20,581 nucleotides of DNA from the NCBI GenBank assembly GCA_964459305.1, contig CAYWNA010000244.1, forward strand, positions 1 through 20,581, read 5' to 3'. The notes under the pieces are model-generated. The model saw only the letters and a program-made list of their open reading frames with translations. It was not told the origin of the DNA and searched no databases. Positions 8,459 to 15,501 of the stretch are shown piece after piece. The DNA comes from CAYWNA01 sp964459305. Lineage in GTDB: Bacteria; Planctomycetota; Planctomycetia; Pirellulales; Pirellulaceae. Within the stretch, counting starts at the first letter, position 1, and the number at the start of each line of letters is the position of its first letter. Both the position numbers and the translations under genes were made by a program.

Positions 8459-8896
8459 ATGCGATGTTTCGGGATAGGTATGCTGAGTGTGCTGCTCGCG
8501 ACTCTGATTGGCTGTGGTGGTGGCGCGAACCTTCCCGATACAGTGCCCGTGAGTGGAACCGTCACTCTGAACGGCCAGCCGCTGGCCAACGCAAGCGTGG
8601 CGTTTGTCCCGACCGGCACCACGGGGGGCGAAGGCGGCTACGGAACGACCGACCAGGACGGCCGCTACGAACTTGCCTACTTGAAGGGTGGCTCAGGCGT
8701 GCCGGTTGGCGACTATCGCGTGGTGATCAGCAAAAGGGCAATGCCCGATGGATCGGATGTGGTTGACGAATCTGATGTCGCCCCCATGGACTCTCCCGCA
8801 CGAGAAGTCCTGCCCCCGAGATATAGCAACGAGCAGCATTCGAGACTCTCAGCGACCGTTTCCGATGGCGATGGATCATTCGATTTCGATTTGTAA
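8459..8896 (+). CDS. Carboxypeptidase regulatory-like (transthyretin-fold) lipoprotein
   Basis: The 145-aa product starts at the ATG at 8459, preceded by AGAGG; an upstream in-frame ATG at 8369 overlaps the previous gene and would bury the signal peptide. Residues 1-19 form a lipoprotein signal with the lipobox LIGC, giving lipidated C19. The mature protein has the pattern VSGTVTLNGQPLANASVAF, then DQDGRYEL and VPVGDYRVVI, a small beta-sandwich of the carboxypeptidase regulatory-like type. Such lipoproteins very often follow DUF1559 genes in planctomycetes, and the same strand and short gap suggest one operon. Role unknown; probably a surface or periplasmic adhesion or structural component. 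Confidence 0.9.
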   Translation: MRCFGIGMLSVLLATLIGCGGGANLPDTVPVSGTVTLNGQPLANASVAFVPTGTTGGEGGYGTTDQDGRYELAYLKGGSGVPVGDYRVVISKRAMPDGSDVVDESDVAPMDSPAREVLPPRYSNEQHSRLSATVSDGDGSFDFDL

Positions 8897-8932
8897 AGCC
8901 GACGCATCAATCCGGTGCGTATGACGCCACCT

Positions 8933-9166
8933 CTACCCACCTCCGATGGCCGAGAATAGATCGATTCGTTCGTCGCCTCGAAGTGCGTAATCCAGGCTCG
9001 CGTGACGATTGTCCACGAAGATGATACGCGTCTCGGCCGAGGGGATCTTTAGATGCGCGAGCACGTCCGCGATCGTTTGCCCTGGTTCGACGTCCACGTC
9101 GACCGACGGGGTACCCCCGGTGTACTCGCGGAGGTTAGCGTAAACGTTGACTGTGATTCGGACCAT
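8933..9166 (-). CDS. MoaD/ThiS family sulfur carrier protein
   Basis: The 77-aa product has the ubiquitin-like sulfur-carrier pattern: VRITVNVYANLREYTGG at the start, PGQTIADVL in the middle, and a C-terminal glycine tail (SAIGGG) of the kind that is thiocarboxylated in MoaD and ThiS. The family normally ends in Gly-Gly; here there are three glycines. I prefer the ATG at 9166-9164 because the product then begins at the first beta strand; a TTG at 9202 would add 12 residues and neither has a clear ribosome site. It follows the aldehyde:ferredoxin oxidoreductase gene on the same strand, so it probably supplies sulfur for the tungsten/molybdenum pterin cofactor of that enzyme (inference). Such pairing of AOR-type genes with MoaD-like genes is known. 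Confidence 0.85.
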   Translation of the reverse strand: MVRITVNVYANLREYTGGTPSVDVDVEPGQTIADVLAHLKIPSAETRIIFVDNRHASLDYALRGDERIDLFSAIGGG

Positions 9167-9204
9167 TCTTGGCGGCCAATACTCTATCGATATTGAGAGC
9201 AATT

Positions 9205-9258
9205 GTTCGTAGTCCCGCCTTGAGGCGGAGAGAGCCGGCTGAAGCCGGTACTACGAAC
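9205..9258. repeat. Cloverleaf-like repeat (outer stem plus two hairpins)
   Basis: GTTCGTAGT at 9205-9213 pairs with ACTACGAAC at 9250-9258. Inside lie two further hairpins, CCGCCTTGAGGCGG (about 9215-9228) and CCGGCTGAAGCCGG (about 9235-9248), so either strand can fold into a three-way junction. It sits in the 114-base gap between the AOR and MoaD-like genes and would be part of their mRNA. It is probably a dispersed repeat. Confidence 0.8.
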
Positions 9259-9280
9259 TCGACGAGGCGAAACGGCGGAT

Positions 9281-11017
9281 CTAATCGATCTCCGCGTACA
9301 CCTTGTCCAGATCCTCGTCGGGTACATTGAACGTTGCGTCGTGCGGAGATAGTTTCTCATTGCGGAAGAAATCGGGCAGCCGGTCATCTGCCGCCGTGAA
9401 GCCCGCCGCGGCATTGAAAGCTCGTTCGACGGCCAGCGTTTTCTTTCCCCTCGCAAGGAAATCGTCCGCCGTCAGGGGGCGGCCGTAGAGCCCGCCGAGC
9501 ATTTCGCAAATGCCCTCCATCGTTGCGGGATCGTCGAGCACGGCGAATGCCACAAACAGACACAACCCCGATGTGTCAATGGCCGCGGTGGCAATCTGCA
9601 GATTTCGACTCAATTCGATCTGTCCCTCCGGCTTGAGCGGGTCGACATTGCCACCAACGCCGAGCACATTCGAAGCCACGGCATACCCGGCCGTGTGATC
9701 GGCGCCCATCGTGGAAGTGGCATAGGTGACGCCGATACCTTGGACGGCGCGCGGATCGTAGGCCGGCAGGGCTTGGCCTTTGACCGTCGGGACCCTGGAA
9801 ACGCCAAAAGCCTTGCCCATCACTTCGGCGCCCGAAGCGACCAGTCGCCCCATCGGTGTCCCCTTGCCAACTTCCTCCAGAAGACGGATGGCACCTTCCG
9901 CATCTCCAAAGGGGATAATACCGGCCTCCATCGCCACGGCGATGGTCGCGCCGGTCTCGATGGTGTCCACCCCGAAGTCGTCGTCCAGGCGGTCCATTCG
10001 GGCAATGGCATCCAAGTCATCAATTCCACAGTTCGCTCCATGGGCCCAGACGGTCTCGTATTCCGGGCCTTTCGTAATGAACTCACCGTTCTCGTCCACG
10101 TAGGTTCGCGAGCAGCGGATGGTACAGCCGCGATGGCACGCGTGGGCGATCTGGCCGCCGCGTTCGAGAATCACGTCATGCTGACGCTCGCCGCTGATCG
10201 GCTCGGTGCCTTCAAACTGCCCACTACTGAAATTGCGTGTCGGGTAGGCTCCGGCGGCATTGATGACGTTGGCCAACGAGTTCGTCCCGTACTTCGGCAG
10301 ACCTTCGCCAGTCAGCGGATGGCCGGCCAACGCACCATTAAACTTGCTCACGCCCTGTTTGAACGCAGCCATATCCTCGGCTTTTGGCCGCTCGCCGCCC
10401 GTCGGATCGACGACGATCACTTTGACGCCCTTCGAGCCCATCACGGCCCCCATGCCACCTCGGCCGCAATGCCGCGTCGGCCGGCCTTCGACATCGGTAA
10501 TGGCGATGCTTGCCGCCGCAGCGAGCATCTCGCCGGCCTGGCCAATGCTGATACACGAGATCTTCTCGCCGAACTCGTCGTACTGCCGAGCAACCGTGTC
10601 GTAGTTACCCAACCCACCCACACCGTCGGCCGCTTCGACCTTGATGCCATCGGGAGTCACAATGAGGCGATAGAGCTTGTTGTCGGCCGGTTTGCCTTCC
10701 AGGACGATTGCCTGGACGCCGCACGTCGCCAGAGCGATCGCCGCCATGCCGCCCGAGTTGGCCTCCTTGATCGTGCCTGTCAGAGGACTCTTCGCACCGG
10801 CGGATAGCCGCCCGGAACACGGAGCGCCTGTCCCGGTCAGCGTGCCCGGAGCGATCACCAGCTTGTTCTCCGCGGACAGTGGATGACAAGTTGCCGGTAC
10901 CTCGTCAGCCACGATTGTCGAGGTCAACCCCCGGCCTCCCAACTCCCGGTAACTGTCGCTGGGTTCCGCAGCACGCACCGAAAGATCGCTCATATTGACA
11001 CGGTAAATCGTACCCAC
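9281..11017 (-). CDS. Aldehyde:ferredoxin oxidoreductase family protein (tungsten/molybdenum)
   Basis: The 578-aa product belongs to the AOR family, which binds a bis-pterin W (or Mo) cofactor and one 4Fe-4S cluster and usually oxidises aldehydes to carboxylic acids with ferredoxin as acceptor. Family segments are ELGGRGL near residue 26, PGTLTGTGAPCSGR (57-70), CGRGGMGAVMGSKGVK (184-199) and NCGIDDLDAIA (329-339). The cluster cysteines fit C294-x3-C298-x3-C302 plus C486 (DTSGLC). The start is a GTG at 11017-11015, chosen because AGGGAGG lies about 8 bases upstream. Length is typical or slightly short. There is no signal peptide, so it acts in the cytoplasm. It is flanked on the same strand by a cysteine hydrolase and a MoaD-like carrier. 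The substrate cannot be inferred; the physiological electron carrier is not encoded here. Confidence 0.93.
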   Translation of the reverse strand: MGTIYRVNMSDLSVRAAEPSDSYRELGGRGLTSTIVADEVPATCHPLSAENKLVIAPGTLTGTGAPCSGRLSAGAKSPLTGTIKEANSGGMAAIALATCGVQAIVLEGKPADNKLYRLIVTPDGIKVEAADGVGGLGNYDTVARQYDEFGEKISCISIGQAGEMLAAAASIAITDVEGRPTRHCGRGGMGAVMGSKGVKVIVVDPTGGERPKAEDMAAFKQGVSKFNGALAGHPLTGEGLPKYGTNSLANVINAAGAYPTRNFSSGQFEGTEPISGERQHDVILERGGQIAHACHRGCTIRCSRTYVDENGEFITKGPEYETVWAHGANCGIDDLDAIARMDRLDDDFGVDTIETGATIAVAMEAGIIPFGDAEGAIRLLEEVGKGTPMGRLVASGAEVMGKAFGVSRVPTVKGQALPAYDPRAVQGIGVTYATSTMGADHTAGYAVASNVLGVGGNVDPLKPEGQIELSRNLQIATAAIDTSGLCLFVAFAVLDDPATMEGICEMLGGLYGRPLTADDFLARGKKTLAVERAFNAAAGFTAADDRLPDFFRNEKLSPHDATFNVPDEDLDKVYAEID

Positions 11018-11160
11018 GTTCGAGTCCTCCCTATTGACACTCTATCGGACTTTGACCGCACATGTCGAGATGTGATGCCCGACACCGCAGGGCAGCATGT
11101 CACAGCGATAACCGTCTTCCACCAACGTCTTGTTATGGTTTTCATCTCGTCAACGAACGG

Positions 11161-11757
11161 CTACTCAAGTTCAGTAACGATTTCTTGGGCCGTCTTGGCC
11201 TCGCCCAGCAGAGGATAGATCTCGCCTTCCACGTACTGCTGGTTCTCCTGCGACGCGGCTGCCGTCGCGTCCTTGGCAACACAGACCTTGTATCCTCGAT
11301 CGTAGGCGCTGCGAGCGGTTGCCTCGACGCAGACGTTCGACAGAAAGCCAGCGGTGATCACATTTTCGATGCTGTGCTTCTGGAGAATCTCGTTGAGACC
11401 TGTGTTCGTAAACGCGCTGAGCGCCCTCTTTCCTTCCAGTACGACTTCGCCCTGTTGGGGTTTGAGTTCGTCGATGATCTCTGTGCCCCATTCCCCCGCC
11501 CGAAAGGCCCCACCCTCCTTGGCACCGGCGATGATGCCACAAATGCACCTGTCGTCCACCCATTCTTCATCGAACACAAACGGGCAATGGATGACCAAGA
11601 CTCCCTTTTCGCGAGCGCCCTGGGCCAACTCGACTGCATGCTCGACCGTCCGTTGGCGAGAGATTTCGTCCTTGACCATATCGTACAGCTTGCCGTCGTC
11701 CCGGCAGAACTCGTTCTGGAACTCAATCAGTATCACGGCGGTTTTGTCGGCTTTCAT
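11161..11757 (-). CDS. Isochorismatase-like cysteine hydrolase
   Basis: The 198-aa product has the isochorismatase/nicotinamidase fold: AVILIEFQNEF at residues 7-17, the basic residue K110 in LEGKRALSAF, and the nucleophile C143 in GFLSNVCVEATAR. In most members the first catalytic residue is Asp (IDMQNDF); here it is Glu (E12). The family hydrolyses amides, C-N bonds or vinyl ethers; the substrate here is unknown. I chose the ATG at 11757-11755 because the expected transcription start (promoter at 11818-11846) leaves too little leader for the GTG/ATG pair near 11808-11803. It is the first gene of the probable operon with AOR (144 bases downstream) and the MoaD-like protein. It may generate or detoxify an aldehyde- or amide-related substrate (inference). 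Confidence 0.88.
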   Translation of the reverse strand: MKADKTAVILIEFQNEFCRDDGKLYDMVKDEISRQRTVEHAVELAQGAREKGVLVIHCPFVFDEEWVDDRCICGIIAGAKEGGAFRAGEWGTEIIDELKPQQGEVVLEGKRALSAFTNTGLNEILQKHSIENVITAGFLSNVCVEATARSAYDRGYKVCVAKDATAAASQENQQYVEGEIYPLLGEAKTAQEIVTELE

Positions 11758-11817
11758 CAGCTCTGAATCACTCCCCACTAAACTGTCCTTCGGCCTCCAA
11801 CACATCACTGAAATCTC

Positions 11818-11846
11818 ATCATAAGGTTCTCACGCTTCAATCTCAA
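11818..11846 (-). promoter_or_regulatory. Sigma-70-type promoter for the hydrolase-AOR-MoaD operon
   Basis: On the minus strand TTGAGA (11846-11841) and TATGAT (11823-11818) are exactly 17 bases apart. The expected transcription start near 11811 gives a leader of about 55 bases before the ATG at 11757. This is the best two-box promoter in the window. Confidence 0.55.
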
Positions 11847-11880
11847 CGGTAGGCCGGCGACCTGTGTGGCAACTTCTGCT

Positions 11881-11952
11881 GGCACGTAGCCGAATTCGCA
11901 AGAAGTCAACAGGGCGGTCGTTCCTGAATTCCTGCGAATTCAGCGATGTGCC
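11881..11952. repeat. Diverged copy of the GTAGCCGAATTCGC palindromic repeat
   Basis: Arms at 11881-11904 and 11929-11952 are reverse complements at 20 of 24 positions, with a 24-base spacer. The left arm contains GTAGCCGAATTCGC, as does the perfect repeat at 1970-2046, so the two are members of one family. It lies in the divergent gap between the hydrolase and the peptidase remnant. Confidence 0.75.
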
Positions 11953-12087
11953 GGAAATGGGTGCTACACACTTCGTCTCCTGTCATGAGGATGGTCTTCC
12001 ATCGTTCTTGGAAGGGCTACAGGATCTGCACAACCATTTCTTGAAATCGACAGAACACGTTTTTGCTCCGCACACCGGAACCGCCTC

Positions 12088-12190
12088 GCGGGTTTCGAAC
12101 CCGCAATGAACTATGCTTCCCTCTAGAGGGCACACGATTGGTGTGCCCATCGTCTGATTAGCCTGATTATTCCGATTGGCGCGGGCTAAT
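12088..12190. repeat. Cluster of four short palindromes
   Basis: GCGGG/CCCGC with a 7-base loop lies at 12088-12104; a perfect 12-bp palindrome CCCTCTAGAGGG at 12119-12130; an 8-bp stem GGGCACAC/GTGTGCCC with a 5-base loop at 12128-12148; and ATTAGCC/GGCTAAT at 12157-12190. The second and third overlap by three bases, so they are alternative folds. On the minus strand the first hairpin resembles a tRNA T-arm but no tRNA surrounds it. Together with the repeat at 11881-11952 this accounts for most of the 475-base gap 11758-12232. Confidence 0.6.
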
Positions 12191-12232
12191 GCCGTTTTCT
12201 CTGGATCGCGCCAGGTGTGCAGGTGAACGTCC

Positions 12233-13157
12233 ATGTACAAGTGGCAGACACTTCTTTTCGCTATTGCCTTCCTTTTGGCAGCGTTCTTTGCCACCTATGA
12301 CCTGGCGAAAACAACTCAAACGCCGATGATCGACCCGGCCCAGCCTGCCTCGACAAGGGAAGCCCCCTTCGCGCGTCAAGCCCCGTGCAGCGAGCGAGCA
12401 GAAACCACTCGCAGAACTGATCTCAATCGACAAGAAGCACTATTCAGATGTTGTTGTCGAAAACCGATGCCATGGCGAAATTACCGTGTGGCTGGACGTG
12501 CAAATGTCGAACATGGCGCCATCCAAATCGTTGCCGCTTACCGGAACCGTTCCACCACGTTCGAAGATGCGATTAGTGCGACTCCGCGTCCGCAACAAGC
12601 GAAAAGGATGGAAGTACCAGACCCACCATCGATATGCAATCGGCTGCCCCACCACGAAGCATGAAGATACGTATCTCTACCGATTGCCATACAAAACGGG
12701 CGAGTCATACTTCGTGAGCCAATCTTTCGGCGGCACAATCAGTCATAGCGAACAGCACCAATACGCCGTCGATTTCGCGATGCCGGAAGGAACGTCGATC
12801 TGCGCGGCAAGGGGTGGGGTCGTGGTTGCCAGCGAGGTCTGTTCCAACCTCAACGGCCTTGGCCAGAGTCTCCAGGATCAGGCCAACTATCTCTACATAC
12901 GACATCCGGACAGAACGATCGCAGTGTACGGACACCTCAAGCAGTTCTGCATATTTGTAAAGCCCGGGGATGTCGTTCGCCGCGGAGACGTGATTGCACT
13001 TTCTGGCAACACGGGATGGTCGACTGGCCCACACCTCCATTTCGCCATACACAAAGTTTTGGGGGGAGATTCGGGCGAGAGCATACCCTTCCTTCTGATG
13101 TGCCGACGGGGCGTTGTGAGCGAACCCGTCGAGGGCCGGTTCTACGTAGCCAAGTGA
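12233..13157 (+). pseudogene. M23 family metallopeptidase, frameshifted
   Basis: Two frames together make one membrane-anchored LytM-type peptidase. The first, from the ATG at 12233 (AGGTGA upstream), encodes a membrane anchor or uncleaved signal (KWQTLLFAIAFLLAAFFATYD). The catalytic part is in the +1 frame, open from the TGA at 12327-12329 to the stop at 13155-13157; its first usable start is a GTG at 12486, inside recognisable coding sequence (LISIDKKHYSDVVVEN precedes it). The switch must lie between 12330 and about 12400. M23 motifs are intact: HQYAVDFAMPEGT, GHLKQF and TGPHLHFAI, including zinc-ligand histidines and aspartate. Members cut peptidoglycan or other peptide cross-links in the periplasm. 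It is either a recent pseudogene or a sequence error. It converges on the EF-hand gene, 18 bases away. Confidence 0.75.
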
Positions 13158-13175
13158 ATGGGCACTCCGACGGAT

Positions 13176-13658
13176 CTACTTCGGTGCCGCTTTCTTGCGC
13201 GGGGCTCGCGTCTTGAATTCCGCCAGACAGATTTGGCCGTCGCCGTTGGTGTCGATGGATTCGAAAATGGCTCCCGGCCTTTCCGCGTCAGCTGCTGGAC
13301 GGAGGGCCTTAAATTCATCGGGGCTCAGGCGGTCGTCTCCGTCTTTGTCCGCGTTCCAGAAGTCCTCGTCGGCCGGCCGATAGGCGAATTCTTTGAAGGC
13401 CAAAAGGCCGTCTTCGTCCTTCTTGACGAACAGTTCTCGGGCCGCGGCTTTCTGATCGGGGCCAGATATCCACAGAGTGAACTCGTCGGCGTTCAGCTTG
13501 CCGTCGGCATTGGTGTACTTGATGAAGTTGTCGTCATCGTCGTAGAGCAGAAGTCCGGCCTGATGCCACGGGCGTATGGGCTTGAAGGACTCCAGGCACG
13601 TGGTCATCACAAAATCGCCTCCATCCGGAACCAAATCCAAAGGTGATCGTTTCAGCAT
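13176..13658 (-). CDS. EF-hand protein with an N-terminal DUF1349-like fragment (chimera)
   Basis: The 160-aa product starts at an ATG at 13658-13656 (GAGA upstream); an in-frame stop lies upstream, so nothing longer is encoded. Residues 1 to about 50 (GDFVMTT, PWHQAGLLLYDDDDNFIKYT) look like the middle of a DUF1349/concanavalin-like domain lacking its N-terminal half. Then come four EF-hand-like loops. Two are good calcium loops: DKDGDDRLSPDE and DTNGDGQICLAE. Two are degenerate: YTNADGKLNADE has Tyr where the first Asp belongs, and KKDEDGLLAFKE has Lys there. The first loop is exactly where the DUF1349-like part ends, which suggests a recombination join. It ends in a basic tail (RKKAAPK). 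There is no signal peptide, unusual for planctomycete EF-hand proteins and consistent with loss of the original N-terminus. Confidence 0.7.
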   Translation of the reverse strand: MLKRSPLDLVPDGGDFVMTTCLESFKPIRPWHQAGLLLYDDDDNFIKYTNADGKLNADEFTLWISGPDQKAAARELFVKKDEDGLLAFKEFAYRPADEDFWNADKDGDDRLSPDEFKALRPAADAERPGAIFESIDTNGDGQICLAEFKTRAPRKKAAPK

Positions 13659-14042
13659 CAATACGTCTCTCGTCCGTGGTAATGTGCTAATTGACCAGCA
13701 GATTTGAACGCTCGGTCAATAGGACGCTGGCAAGAGTTCCGGACTGGGGCGCGGAGAATTCGTAGCTGTCTCAATTGCAGGATTGCGAGATTCGCTGGAA
13801 TGCGTACCGCCATCGAGGCCCGCATCTGCCATGAACGTTCTTCGGCCCGCGTGCCCAGCCGGCCAGTAACTGGCCCCTGGGGCCGTGAACCGGTTTCCTC
13901 CGGGATGTTCAGGCGCCCCTGCTTTCAGTACGTCCGACCCGTGCTGAGCATGAATTCTCGCCGAATCCATGTCGAACAATTGCGACCGCCGTGTGTATGC
14001 TGTTGTAGGGGCGAATTTGCGTCCCGAATCGAAAGGATGTAC
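13659..14042. other. Intergenic region without a gene
   Basis: I see no protein-like frame in these 384 bases on either strand. Two adjoining palindromes stand out: GGCCAGT-A-ACTGGCC at 13861-13875 and GGCCCC-T-GGGGCC at 13872-13884, which overlap by four bases. A TATGCT at 13996-14001 could be a -10 box for the sigma factor gene but has no good -35 partner. Confidence 0.5.
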
Positions 14043-14414
14043 ATGAGCCGTTCTCCGGAAACTCGCCCGAGCTTGCTGGTGCGGCTAAAGGACCGCACGG
14101 ATCAGACAGCGTGGTACGAGTTTACCGAGATCTATCAGCCTGTGATCTACCGGCTGGCACGGCGAAAAGAGATGCAACACGCGGATGCGGAAGACCTTAC
14201 GCAATTGGTGCTTATGGCGGTATCGAAGGTGGTCGAGCGGTGGGAGCACGAACCGCAACGAGCGAGATTTCGTACGTGGTTGCACCGAGTGGCACACAAT
14301 GCGATCCTCAACGCACTGACTCGCGGCAAGACGCCCGGCTCCATCTACGCCGCCCGCAGCCGGGTGATACGGCGAATGAAGGAGAGGGTGACAGAGTTGG
14401 AAAAGGAAGATTGA
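14043..14414 (+). CDS. ECF-type sigma factor, internally deleted
   Basis: The 123-aa product starts at the ATG at 14043, with AAAGG 6 bases upstream; another in-frame ATG lies at 14037. Residues 11-91 are a sigma region 2 (SLLVRLKDRTDQTAWYEF, then ADAEDLTQLVLMAV and FRTWLHRVAHNAILNAL), of the planctomycete ECF type. Sigma region 4 is reduced to its last helix: TPGSIYAARSRVIRRMKE at 97-114 matches the recognition-helix end of these proteins. Family members are about 180-200 residues, so roughly 65-75 residues seem to be missing at about residue 95 without a frameshift. It may still bind core polymerase but should not recognise a -35 element normally. It lies upstream of a kinase remnant, the usual neighbour of such sigma factors. 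Confidence 0.8.
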   Translation: MSRSPETRPSLLVRLKDRTDQTAWYEFTEIYQPVIYRLARRKEMQHADAEDLTQLVLMAVSKVVERWEHEPQRARFRTWLHRVAHNAILNALTRGKTPGSIYAARSRVIRRMKERVTELEKED

Positions 14415-14424
14415 TCTATAACTC

Positions 14425-14553
14425 GTAGGGTGGGCCAAGTCTTCGCGGCCCACCGGAATGGGCTCTCGATTCTGATAGGCTCCGTCGTCCGAACGATGCA
14501 CGCGTGATCGACTGGGTGGCGGTTTCTGGTGGGCCGCGAAGACTTGGCCCTAC
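14425..14553. repeat. Palindromic intergenic repeat (26-bp arms)
   Basis: The arm at 14425-14454 matches the reverse complement of 14528-14553 over 26 bases apart from an extra TGGG in the left arm. The shared core is CCAAGTCTTCGCGGCCCACC. The 73-base spacer has no coding sequence. It fills the gap after the sigma factor gene and is probably a dispersed repeat. Confidence 0.8.
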
Positions 14554-14586
14554 GGCTGTTCTTTCCAGTTTGCCGGCAGTTGCATG

Positions 14587-14682
14587 ATGATTTTACCTTG
14601 TGCTGCTCGGGCAAAATGATTGTTGGGCAAAATCATGTTGAATGCGTCGGACACGTATGGATCGATCCGACTTTCCAGTCGG
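14587..14682. repeat. Short direct and inverted repeats upstream of the kinase remnant
   Basis: GGGCAAAATGAT (14609-14620) and GGGCAAAATCAT (14625-14636) are near-identical tandem units. ATGATTTT (14587-14594) is the inverse of AAAATCAT (14629-14636). A separate hairpin, CCGACT-TTCC-AGTCGG, lies at 14667-14682. Along with the repeat at 14425-14553 they fill most of the 328-base gap before 14743. Confidence 0.55.
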
Positions 14683-14742
14683 AATCGCGTCAGATCTCGC
14701 GGAGGTTGGTGTGTAAGTTAGTGAAGGGGATGGACGACGGCG

Positions 14743-15501
14743 ATGGACAAGAAACAGACAGTGTGCGATGACGAGCGGATTGAGCAGTTTCTGAGCGATC
14801 AGCTCGGCGACGACGAGCAATCGGATTTCGAAGACCATTTGGGTGCCTGCGACGTGTGACGGCTGGAGTTGGAGAGGCGGGCCGCGGAGCCGGAGGTTTG
14901 GCGGGAAATCCACGAATCGCTCAGTTCGGGTGACATCGACCGGCGAGCTACAGACGCCAGCCAGTCGGGCGAACCGGAGGCTGACACATCCGGCTCGCCG
15001 TGTCCGCCCGATGCACAGAGCGTCGAGGGCGACGCGGTGCGAATGGACGCCGTGCTCCAATGCATGGCGCCGACCGACGACCCGCGAATGTTGGGGCGAT
15101 TTGGCGGCTACGAGATATCGGGCGTCATTGGTTGCGGTGGGATGGGGGTGGTGCTGAAGGGATTCGATTTGGCTTTGAGCCGTTATGTGGCGATCAAGGT
15201 GTTGGCTCCGCATCTGGCGGCCAGTGGGTCGGCGCGGCAGAGGTTCGCTCGCGAGGCCCAGGCAGCCACGGCCGTGGTGCATGAAAACGTCGTGGCGATT
15301 CACGTCGTGGCGGATGCGGGCAATCTGCCGTATTTTGTGATGCCGTACGTCCGCGGCACGTCGCTTCAGAAACGACTGAACGAACAAGGCCCGCTCGGAG
15401 TGACGGAAATTTCTTTACGATCTCTCGTACGAAGGAGATTGACTTCGTCTGTGAAAAAACCGCAGACGCTGCGCTGGTTTCCGTGGACCATCAGTTGGTA
15501 G
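14743..15501 (+). pseudogene. Ser/Thr protein kinase remnant with internal stop and lost catalytic half
   Basis: From the ATG at 14743 the frame encodes an N-terminal zinc-finger-like region that ends in a TGA at 14857-14859. The context (HLGACDV-stop, then RLELERRAAEPE) shows that a Cys codon (TGC) of an H-x3-C-x2-C motif has become TGA by a single change. The same frame continues into a kinase N-lobe: GYEISGVIGCGGMGVVLKGF (glycine loop G130-G135), VAIK (K152) and VHENVVAIHVV, PYFVMPYV. The similarity stops near 15413 after LNEQGPLGVTEI; the catalytic HRD loop, DFG and everything beyond are missing, and the final 29 codons read out of frame through the next gene's sequence. A TTG at 14869 could start a shortened product but it could not be an active kinase. 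This family normally phosphorylates Ser/Thr and sits beside an ECF sigma factor, as here. Confidence 0.82.

Noticed and set aside
8902..8920. A shared terminator between the convergent lipoprotein and MoaD-like genes
   Set aside because: The stem is only 5 bp (ACGCA/TGCGT) with a 9-base loop and no T-run.
9167..9202. A TTG start giving an 89-aa MoaD-like protein
   Set aside because: The extra 12 residues precede the first conserved strand and no ribosome site supports the TTG.
9695..10807. A 370-codon plus-strand open frame within the AOR gene
   Set aside because: The AOR frame on the other strand has clear family motifs along its whole length; the plus frame has none.
11062..11766. A 234-codon plus-strand frame across the cysteine hydrolase
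   Set aside because: It is a shadow of the hydrolase, whose catalytic motifs are on the minus strand.
12060..12150. A tRNA gene on the minus strand
   Set aside because: Only a T-arm-like hairpin exists; no acceptor, D or anticodon arms pair correctly around it.
14587..14636. The start of a CRISPR array
   Set aside because: There are only two 12-base units, with a 4-base gap and no further copies.
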